In this document: one piece after another, positions 1-6,400 of the stretch
Layout: each line of letters begins with the position of its first letter
Numbering within the stretch: position 1 is the stretch's first letter
DNA from: Alphaproteobacteria bacterium
GTDB lineage: Bacteria; Pseudomonadota; Alphaproteobacteria; Sphingomonadales; Sphingomonadaceae
NCBI GenBank assembly: GCA_018830415.1
Contig: JAHJSJ010000204.1
Coordinates: 1 to 7,857 of the forward strand
Length of the DNA stretch: 7,857 bases
Direction of reading: 5' to 3'
Notes under the pieces: generated by a model
Databases searched by the model: none
What the model saw: only the letters and a program-made list of their open reading frames with translations
What the model was told of the DNA's origin: nothing
Made by a program: the position numbers and the translations under genes

Positions 1-326
1 AAGAGGCGGCATTGGGCGCGGGTCACACTTGACCGGGAGCCATGGCACTTTCCGGATTTTCCAGACCAAGCTGCGATTAGGAAGGTGTCGTGACACGGTG
101 CGCTTGCAGGTCGTCACCGTATCTCCAGACGTCGGCAACTGCGATGCGCCACTGCGGGTTTGATCGAGATCCCCGCATTCCGATAGCCCCGGCCCAGTGC
201 CTTACTGGCTGCGGATTCTCGGCCTTGCTCTGACCCCGCAACAGCTCAGACCAGCCCGACCCAGGACGCGGTAGGCATAACCTGCCACTTGATCACAACG
301 CCTGCCTCGTAACGGCTGAACTGACC
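1..326. other. G+C-rich stretch with no convincing gene
   Basis: I see no start, ribosome site and reading frame here that together look like a gene. Two short palindromes stand out: GGTCA-CACT-TGACC at 21-34 and GTGTC-GT-GACAC at 85-96. Read on the minus strand, 95 down to 1 vaguely resembles the repeat-bearing terminal region of some IS21-type insertion sequences, but no transposase lies inside the window to confirm this. A minus-strand frame open from about 380 to a stop at 246-248 has protein-like composition and could be the cut-off end of a gene. The plus frame that becomes the next gene is also open here from 234, without any visible ribosome site. Confidence 0.4.
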
Positions 327-1046
327 GTGCCAGCCGCGTCCGGCACCTGCCGGGCGGGGCTTGGAAAACGACGAAGCTACGCCTCATACGTGCGAGCACT
401 TCCAAAGCCATTTCAAAAATTTCCGCCAGACCTTAGCTGGGATAAATTGCATATATTGATCGAAGAAGGGAAGGTCACTTTCTCCAGTGAAAATGTGGCG
501 TTCCTTATCGAGGATACCGACACTCAGTATCTGTTCGTTGAAAAAAACATCGACCGATATCTAGAAATCGAGAGCGAGTGTACTCCGGACGATGATTTCC
601 GTGGGGGGCTGCTAAGCAGGGATATATCAGATGAGAAAAGGCTGATAATTATCAAGGCGATGGACCTCACATTACTTGCCAGCACGCCTTCACGTGCGGC
701 GAAAGTCGGGCCGGTCCTGATACGAACGGGGGCAGATGTCAGCGAGTTTGGCGCAGATGCAGCGGTTGTGATTATCGTCAATTCCCGACCTATCAATGTC
801 CAAATCCCACTGCTCAACAAATTCCAGCGAAATTTGGATGATCAGCAAGTGAGGTCGATACTCGGCTCTCTGCCAGAACCATACTCTGAGATTAAGCCGG
901 GGTATGGAACACCTCGGATCAAGGGCACGGAGGCAAACCTTGAATTTGTAAAATGGTTGGAGGCCCGTCGATTCATTTCATCTTGGAGTCAGGGAGGATT
1001 ATTCGGACTGGACGACGATATCCGCATCAATCTCCGCAGAAAATGA
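327..1046 (+). CDS. Probable truncated C-terminal remnant of a YobI-like P-loop NTPase
   Basis: The 239-residue frame starts at a GTG with no good Shine-Dalgarno sequence, and the frame is open back to 234, so the start is arbitrary. Roughly residues 20-239 look like the all-helical C-terminal part of YobI-type large P-loop NTPases (about 1200 residues; molecular role not established). The cues, from memory, are a 'W-x-x-L-x-x-LIEEGKV-x-x-x-x-ENV' segment at about 38-57, a repeated short helical pattern, SLPEPYS at 181-187, and an ending with FISSW at 216-220 and IRINLRRK at 232-239. No P-loop is present, so this piece cannot be an NTPase alone. The first ~20 residues (Pro/Arg/Gly-rich) do not match and look like read-through of flanking DNA. 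Codon use and base content differ from the neighbours: counted 60-base lines at 481, 541 and 781 have 28, 26 and 26 G+C, against 43 of 60 at 4141. It points towards the DUF2493 gene (convergent). The family call is from pattern memory only; it may instead be an unrelated orphan. Confidence 0.4.
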   Translation: MPAASGTCRAGLGKRRSYASYVRALPKPFQKFPPDLSWDKLHILIEEGKVTFSSENVAFLIEDTDTQYLFVEKNIDRYLEIESECTPDDDFRGGLLSRDISDEKRLIIIKAMDLTLLASTPSRAAKVGPVLIRTGADVSEFGADAAVVIIVNSRPINVQIPLLNKFQRNLDDQQVRSILGSLPEPYSEIKPGYGTPRIKGTEANLEFVKWLEARRFISSWSQGGLFGLDDDIRINLRRK

Positions 1047-1078
1047 ACGAACGGCGGAAGTGGGCCGTCGCGGCATAA

Positions 1079-1104
1079 TTGCGGACTGTCAGGACCGTCC
1101 GCAA
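1079..1104 (-). terminator. Hairpin between convergent genes, probable end of the DUF2493 transcript
   Basis: TTGCGGAC (1079-1086) and GTCCGCAA (1097-1104) are perfect reverse complements, giving an 8-bp stem with a 10-base loop. On the minus strand it begins seven bases beyond the DUF2493 stop codon and is followed by TTAT, a poor but recognisable U-rich tail. On the plus strand it is followed by G/C bases, so it suits the minus-strand operon better than the plus-strand remnant. The weak tail means it may act only as an RNA 3' end stabiliser or a Rho-assisted terminator. Confidence 0.45.
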
Positions 1105-1110
1105 GGCCGG

Positions 1111-2028
1111 TCATTCAATCGCCCATACCGAAATCCCCATCTTGCGGGCTTTGTCGACCAGGTTGGCATTGATGCCATTGCCCGGGCACGAGACCACAGC
1201 CTTGGGCAGCACTTCGAGCATCTGATCGTTGCGGCGGAACGGTGCGGCCTTCTTGAACCGTTCCCAGTCTGGCCGGAACGGGACATGGGTGATCTTGCGC
1301 GCCCGTGCCCAGAGCGACGCGATATGCTCGCCACCGGTCGGGTTGCCGCCGTGGAACAGGACCATGTCGGGATATTTGGCGAGAACCTTGTCGAGCGCGG
1401 CCCAGATGCGGTTGTGATCCTGATAGGCGGGACCTGACGTGAACGCGATCCGCGTGCCGGTGGGCAGCATCGGCTCAGTTTCTGAACGACGCTTGGCAGC
1501 AAGAAAGTCGCGGCTGTCGATCATGGCGGCGGTCAGGGTGCGATGGTTGACCAATGATCCGGTGCGCGGGCTCCAGGCTTTGCGGAAATGCGTCTCGAAC
1601 TGGTCGGCAGCGGCTTCGCGCATGAATTCCATGGCGTTGCGGCGTTCAATCAGGCCGATGCCTTCACGGATCTGCCGCTCGAGTTCGACCGATTTGACTT
1701 CGGAACCATCCTGTTCGCGCTGGCTGCGCTTCTGGGCGTCCTCATTGTCGTCGAGTTCGCGCTGGATGCGAAATTCGGCGCGGTGGAAGAGGTTGGCGAG
1801 CGACCAGCACAGGTCTTCAAGGTCGGGTTCGAGCCTGGTGTCGATCATGGTGGCGATGAGGGCGTCGAACATGTCGGCGACTGCGCCGGCGGCCATGCGT
1901 TCTTCGGGCAGTGGCCGCGGGTCGGCTTCATCGCAGAAAGGGCGATAGCCGTAGAGGGCGATTTCATCGAGGAGATGGGCGGTGGGCGAGACTTCGTGTT
2001 CGGGTTCGGAATCGGACATGATGGTCAT
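1111..2028 (-). CDS. DUF2493 (SLOG-like, YspA-type) domain protein
   Basis: This is a 305-residue protein whose C-terminal ~110 residues (about 193-305) match DUF2493, a Rossmann-like domain placed in the SLOG superfamily, whose members are predicted to bind nucleotides or nucleotide-derived ligands. Visible landmarks are the first strand and glycine loop IAFTSGPAYQD (194-204), the second loop FHGGNPTGGE (225-234), FRPDW (251-255), the FRRNDQML segment (264-271) and CPGNGI (281-286). The N-terminal half is acidic at first, then charged and helical (about 80-170), and has no recognised domain. The start was chosen at ATG 2026-2028 because AAGGA lies eight bases upstream; GTG 2059-2061 upstream and ATG 2017-2019 downstream are alternatives. 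It is the last gene of the minus-strand block, 343 bp after the Toprim gene, so it may have its own leader or promoter. The biochemical role is unknown; cytoplasmic ligand sensing or nucleotide processing for a mobile element is an inference. Confidence 0.88.
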   Translation of the reverse strand: MTIMSDSEPEHEVSPTAHLLDEIALYGYRPFCDEADPRPLPEERMAAGAVADMFDALIATMIDTRLEPDLEDLCWSLANLFHRAEFRIQRELDDNEDAQKRSQREQDGSEVKSVELERQIREGIGLIERRNAMEFMREAAADQFETHFRKAWSPRTGSLVNHRTLTAAMIDSRDFLAAKRRSETEPMLPTGTRIAFTSGPAYQDHNRIWAALDKVLAKYPDMVLFHGGNPTGGEHIASLWARARKITHVPFRPDWERFKKAAPFRRNDQMLEVLPKAVVSCPGNGINANLVDKARKMGISVWAIE

Positions 2029-2036
2029 GGCGCTTG

Positions 2037-2041
2037 TCCTT
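2037..2041 (-). promoter_or_regulatory. Ribosome binding site deciding the DUF2493 start
   Basis: AAGGA on the minus strand, eight bases before ATG 2026-2028. It favours the 305-residue form over the longer GTG-initiated form, whose start would lie inside the 2054-2070 hairpin. Confidence 0.65.
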
Positions 2042-2053
2042 GGGGCCTTGGAA

Positions 2054-2070
2054 CCGGGCACCTTGCCCGG
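2054..2070 (-). promoter_or_regulatory. Perfect 6-bp hairpin upstream of the DUF2493 ribosome site
   Basis: CCGGGC (2054-2059) and GCCCGG (2065-2070) are exact reverse complements around a 5-base loop that reads AAGGT on the transcript strand. It sits 12 bases before the AAGGA ribosome site and shows a Shine-Dalgarno-like loop. It may affect initiation; no function can be proven from the sequence. Confidence 0.35.
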
Positions 2071-2089
2071 CCTTCATGGGCGTCCCTCT

Positions 2090-2277
2090 GACCGGCTGCC
2101 GGGAGGGCGCACCCGCCGGGCCGAAGCGCAAGCGGAGGATGGTGGGCGGGCGGCTATTTTGGTTCGCGATGGAAAGGCGCGGGTTTGCTGATTTGTCGCA
2201 CCACTTGATGCGATGCTTCCTGCGCGCCGCCGGAAAATAGCCGCAGGACCGCCATTGCGGCCTCCCGGCAGCCGGTC
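2090..2277. repeat. Nested inverted repeats (17 and 11 bases) framing a small reading frame
   Basis: GACCGGCTGCCGGGAGG (2090-2106) is the exact reverse complement of 2261-2277. Inside it, GCGGCTATTTT (2150-2160) is the exact reverse complement of 2234-2244. Outside the 17-base arms the similarity goes on imperfectly towards 2052 and 2316, with matching GCCTTC, GGG and CGTCC blocks. Each long arm also contains its own small palindrome, CCGGC-T-GCCGG. The distance between arms (154 bases) is too long for a simple terminator. It may be an RNA switch, or a decayed palindromic element inserted between the genes. Confidence 0.6.
2154..2255 (-). CDS. Candidate 33-residue small protein or leader peptide
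   Basis: An ATG (2253-2255) opens 33 codons ending in TAG (2154-2156), with GGGAGG five bases upstream (2261-2266). The peptide begins MAVLRLFSGG and ends FHREPK; it is weakly basic, has no membrane segment, and I recognise no family. The ribosome site lies in one arm of the 17-base inverted repeat, and the stop codon lies in the 11-base inner repeat, so its translation could change how the two arms pair. That arrangement is what one would expect of a leader peptide controlling the DUF2493 gene downstream. Against it: short frames open by chance in G+C-rich DNA, the same frame is open further upstream, and I cannot test conservation. Confidence 0.25.
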   Translation of the reverse strand: MAVLRLFSGGAQEASHQVVRQISKPAPFHREPK

Positions 2278-2371
2278 TCTCGGACGCCTCCCCGGAAGGC
2301 CGGGCGTGGCCGGGAACCTGGCTCTGGATAGTGCGCGCCACCAAAGCGCGATCCTCCGACCCCGTATCGGC

Positions 2372-3430
2372 TCAGCCAGTGTCGTTGGAGAAGCGTGTCC
2401 GATCCTGCTCGTGCAGCAGAAGGCAAACCTGCCGACCAAGCACCGATGCGCCATGTTCGCGCAGGTCGTCGTTGAAGTCGGCGAGGTCAGGCATCAGCGA
2501 CATAAGTGCGATCCCTGCTGCCTGTGCTCGGTCGGTCAGAATGCCAAACGCCGCGTCGCCTGCAGCATCCCGGTCGCGCGCGACATAGAGACGCCGGAGT
2601 GTTGGCGGAAACAGGATGGCCGCGAGATGGGCCGACGAGGTTGCGGCTGCCATCGGCATGATCGGCAGAACTTCGCGCAACGACAGGATGGTCTCGATGC
2701 CTTCGCCCGCGATCAGGACGTCAACCGCAATTCCAAACCGGACTGCGTTGCCGAGAATGTTGCCCATGGCCCTGCGCGGTGATGCGACATTGGCCTTCAT
2801 CCCGCCCGATGGATCGAGCCATGTGCGATGCGTGCCTCTCTGCGCACCATCTGCATCTGTCACCGCTGCTATCAGGGCCGGAAAGGCTCCAGGAGTATCG
2901 GGAGCATCATCCTCATTGGCTCTGTAGTAGCAGCGCGGATGAAAGCGCAGGGCTGGTAGGTCGAAAAGCCGTGTGATGCTTCGTGATCGCAGGTAGGCGC
3001 TAGCAAGTGATCCGGTCAGCGGCTTCGAGGCGGCGAACAAGCGTTTGGCGGCAGTTGGCGAACCTGCTCGTGCTGGCTTGGCCAAGGCTATAGCAGTGCT
3101 GGTGTCGTCTGATGCCAATGGCGGCAGGCTGAGGAAGCGTTCGGCTTCGTTGATGGTGTCGGACAGTCGCCCATACCGCTGATTACGCCGGATCAGATCG
3201 ACCAGATCGCCATGCTCGCTGGTCGCGGCATCGACCCAGTTGCCGATTTTGCCTCGCTCGGCCTCGAACAGACGAACATAAAGGCTGCGCCCGGGCGTAC
3301 CGGCAACATCGCCGACCATCCAGTAGCGGCCTTCGCGCCTGCCTGCGGGCAAATAGTGACGGCATACGGCATGCACATTTTGTGCAAGTCGTTCCGACAG
3401 TTCTGCCGCGCGATTTGCAAACCTGCTCAT
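2372..3430 (-). CDS. DUF7146 / Toprim domain protein (primase-like)
   Basis: This 352-residue cytoplasmic protein has an N-terminal DUF7146-type region and a C-terminal Toprim domain, the fold used by DnaG primases and topoisomerases for Mg2+-dependent phosphotransfer. Around residues 23-80 it has the usual 'C-R-H-Y-L-P-x-G-R-R-E-G-R-Y-W' opening and GNWVDAA...GDLVDLI, with no zinc-ribbon cysteine set. The Toprim part (about 235-325) has strand VLIAGEGIET (238-247; catalytic-type Glu243) and YVARDRDAAGD (272-282; Asp276 and Asp278), then DLADFNDDL (315-323). All key acidic residues are present, so it is predicted active. It begins one base after the stop of the helicase gene and has GGAAGG nine bases before its ATG, inside the helicase coding sequence, so translation is probably coupled. 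Primer synthesis for the element is the likeliest role; the exact reaction is not shown by sequence. Confidence 0.88.
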   Translation of the reverse strand: MSRFANRAAELSERLAQNVHAVCRHYLPAGRREGRYWMVGDVAGTPGRSLYVRLFEAERGKIGNWVDAATSEHGDLVDLIRRNQRYGRLSDTINEAERFLSLPPLASDDTSTAIALAKPARAGSPTAAKRLFAASKPLTGSLASAYLRSRSITRLFDLPALRFHPRCYYRANEDDAPDTPGAFPALIAAVTDADGAQRGTHRTWLDPSGGMKANVASPRRAMGNILGNAVRFGIAVDVLIAGEGIETILSLREVLPIMPMAAATSSAHLAAILFPPTLRRLYVARDRDAAGDAAFGILTDRAQAAGIALMSLMPDLADFNDDLREHGASVLGRQVCLLLHEQDRTRFSNDTG

Positions 3431-3431
3431 G

Positions 3432-6400
3432 TCAGGCCGCCTTCCGGTCAGCGATGCGCGCCAAGGGATGCCTGTCGAACAGCCGCTCTATCACTGCCGA
3501 ACCGGTCACAAAATCGTCGGGGACGAACAAGCGCAGTTTCCAGCTGATGATCTCGGAAAACAGCCCCATGGCCTTCAGCCGGTCGACCGCGGTCGATCCG
3601 AACCCGGTGAGTTCGATCCGGTTCACCTGCATCAGCCGCGAACGGCGCAGTTGCAGTCCATCTGCAAGGTCGAGGACAGCATGTCCTTCGCGCAGCAGTG
3701 CCAAGGCTTGCGGCGGCGACAGAACCGGCGCGTCGGTTCTGGAAGTCGCACTCGCTGCCCATGCCGGAGAGACCCTGCGCCCGACAATGCGGGTGCCATC
3801 GTCGGTCTGAAGCCGGTAAACGCGGGTGGATTCTTCAGGAAGCTGTTTCCAGATCGGGAGCAGCAGGCCGGTGACGATGTGCAATTCGCTTTGCGTGAAC
3901 TCATCAACCTGCGCCAGTTCGGTTTGCCAGGTTGCAGCGAACGTCGCCTCGTCCACAGCCTCCCAGCTTGTCTCCGCCAGATGGTTCAGGGCAAAGTTCA
4001 GTCGCTCCATCGGCCGGATCAGCCGGATGCGCCGCTCTACCTCGCCATCGTCGAGCATGACACTGCAAGCGGGCAACTGGACGGCAGCGCGTTTCGAACG
4101 GGCGTTGACCAGCAGCCGTGCCCCGGGTTCTCGGAGCAGTTCGAGGGCCTTGCCCAGCGGTACCGGCTGGTTGCGCTCGCGCATGGCCACGGTGAGCAGC
4201 CGGGTCTCGGCACCGGTGGCCGGGTGGACGTAGATCGGCTCGCTCCCGGTAACGGTGAAGCTGTCGGCGGTGAGCGTTTCGAGGCCCAGATCATAGCTGC
4301 CCGCCGCGATCGCGCTCTCGACCTTGGCGCTGAGCAACTGCTCGAACACCGTGAACAGCACATTCTGCATCGCGATGGTCAGTGCCAGAAGCCGGTTGAG
4401 GAAAGTGGTGATCGGCGGCAGCTCGTCCTTCAGGCACCCGCTGCAATCGGTCAGCGACAGGCCGGTCATGCTCTCGAAAATCCCGAGCGAACAATGCTCG
4501 ACCTTGCCGGCATAGATCAGCACATAGAGCTGGCGCAGGGCATCGCGGGCATAGGGGCTTTCGAGATTGTCCTCCGGGCGGAACAGGCCTTGCCCACCGG
4601 TCTGGCGCTGTCCGCGCGTGATTGCGCCGAGCGTGTCGAGCCGCCGGGCGATGGTCGAGAGGAAGCGCTTCTCGGCCTGGACGTTGGTGGCAACGGGCCG
4701 GAACAGCGGCGGCTGCGCCTGGTTGGTGCGGTTGGTGCGACCGAGGCCTTGTATCGCGGTATCGGCCTTCCAGCCCGCTTCGAGCAGATAGTGGTGGCGC
4801 AGCCGCTGATTCCGGCTCCCGAGATCCGCATGGTAGCTGCGCCCGGTGCCACCGGCATCGGAGAAGACCAGGATCTGCTTCCTGTCCTCCATAAACGCCT
4901 GCGCTTCGGCGAGGTTGGCATGGGCAGGCCGGTTCTCAACAGCGAGCCGGTCGCCATTCGCATCGACTTTGCGGACGATCCGCCGCGAGCGACCTGTCAC
5001 CTCAGCCAACATGTCGGTCCCGAACCGCTGGACGATCTGGTCGAGCGCGCCTTGCACCGGTTCCATCGATGCCAATTGTTCGATCAGCCTATCGCGCCGT
5101 TCGATGGCCTCGCGGCACTGCACGACATTGCCGTTGTCATCATAGGCAGGCCGTGATGTGAGATTGCCATCACCGTCGGTGAAGCTCTCGTGGAGCTGGG
5201 TCGGAAAGCTGTAAAGGAGGTAATCCAGAACATATTCGCGGGGCGTGATATCCACCTGAACGTCGTTCCATTCGCCCGGATCGATATCGGCGAGGCGGCG
5301 CGACAGCAGCGCTTCCCCAGTCGAGACAATTTGCACCACGGATGAATGGCCATCGGCGAGGCCCTGTTCGATTGCAGCGATCAGGGTCGGCGTCTTCATC
5401 GCGGTGATCAGATGATTGAAGAAGCGCTGCTTGGCACTTTCAAAGGCCGACCGCGCCGCCGACTTGGCTTGCCGGTTTAGCGTTCCCTCGCTGCTGGTGA
5501 CGTTTGCGGCCTCCAGCGCGGCATCGAGATTGTTGTGTATGACCTGAAAGGCCCCGGCATAGGCATCGTAGATGCGGACCTGGTCCGGGGTCAGCTGATG
5601 TTCGACCAGCTCATATTCGACGCCTTCATAGGAAAGCGAGCGGGCGGCATAGAGGCCGAGAGCCTTGAGGTCGCGTGCCAGCACCTCCATCGCCGCGACC
5701 CCGCCCGCTTCGATGGCAGCGACGAAATCGGTGCGCTTGTCGAACGGGAAGTCCGCACCGCCCCAGAGGCCAAGCCGCTGGGCATAGGCAAGGTTCTCGA
5801 CCGTCGTTGCCCCGGTTGCCGAGACATAGAGGATGCGGGCGCTGGGGAGCGCATGTTGCAGTCGCAGCCCGGCACGCCCTTGCTGCGACGGGGCAGAATC
5901 GCCCCGGTCTGATTTGCCGCCGCCGGCATTCTGCATGGCATGGCTTTCGTCGAAGACTATGACGCCGTCAAAGTCGGTCCCCAACCAATCGACGATCTGC
6001 TGGACGCGCGAAACCCGGTTCTCACGCGCGTCGGAGCGTAGCGTGGCATAGGTCGTAAAAAGGATGCCCTGCGCGAGGCCAATGGGCGTGCCCTGACGGA
6101 AGCGGGCGAGCGGCGTGACGAGCAAGGGTTCCTGACCCAGAGCCTTCCAGTCGCGCTGCGCGTCCTCCAAGAGCTTGTCCGACTTCGAAATCCAGACCGC
6201 ACGCCGCCGGCCCTTGAGCCAGTTGTCGAGCAATATCCCTGCAACCTGCCGCCCCTTGCCCGCGCCCGTGCCATCGCCGAGGAACCAGCCTTTGCGAAAC
6301 CGGACTGCGGTGTCGCACTCATCGGGCGCGGCTTCGACCTTGTCCCAGGTCGCATCGACTGACCATTTTCCGGCCAGATGGTCGGCATGGGCCTCGCCCG

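Larger units (their letters stand above)
2029..2371 (-). promoter_or_regulatory. 343-bp structured leader or intergenic region before the DUF2493 gene
   Basis: This is the only long gap inside the minus-strand block, and it is rich in potential RNA structure. Read in the direction of transcription it has: a CCCGG-CCTT-CCGGG hairpin (2304-2291); the first arm of a 17-base inverted repeat (2277-2261); a 33-codon reading frame (2255-2154); an 8-bp hairpin with one G-U pair inside that frame (2213-2196); the second 17-base arm (2106-2090); a CCGGGC-AAGGT-GCCCGG hairpin (2070-2054); and the DUF2493 ribosome site. No hairpin is followed by a T-run, so I see no intrinsic terminator. I could not find a convincing -35/-10 pair. 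A processed or attenuated leader, or a separate promoter, are both possible. Confidence 0.4.

Noticed and set aside
1096..1115. Cysteines near helicase residues 1096-1115 as a metal site (nucleotide span not meant; residue numbers of the 1448-residue protein)
   Set aside because: Only three cysteines (1096, 1112, 1115) with no fourth ligand nearby; not enough for a zinc-binding call.
1439..2091. Two plus-strand frames of 167-169 codons opposite the DUF2493 gene
   Set aside because: Repetitive Ser/Arg or Gly/Phe/Val composition typical of antisense translation; the DUF2493 frame explains this DNA.
2291..2304. CCCGG-AAGG-CCGGG palindrome as terminator of the Toprim gene
   Set aside because: The stem is only 5 bp, it lies 68 bp beyond the stop codon, and no T-run follows it on the minus strand.
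2074..2454. Minus-strand frames of 90-126 codons across the Toprim 3' end and the gap
   Set aside because: They overlap the true Toprim C-terminus in other frames and are Arg/Pro/Ala-rich. Only the 33-codon part with its own ribosome site was kept as a weak candidate.
3429..5156. 575-codon plus-strand open frame
   Set aside because: It lies wholly opposite the helicase gene, whose motifs are unmistakable, and its translation shows no domain and a skewed composition. It is a high-G+C antisense shadow.
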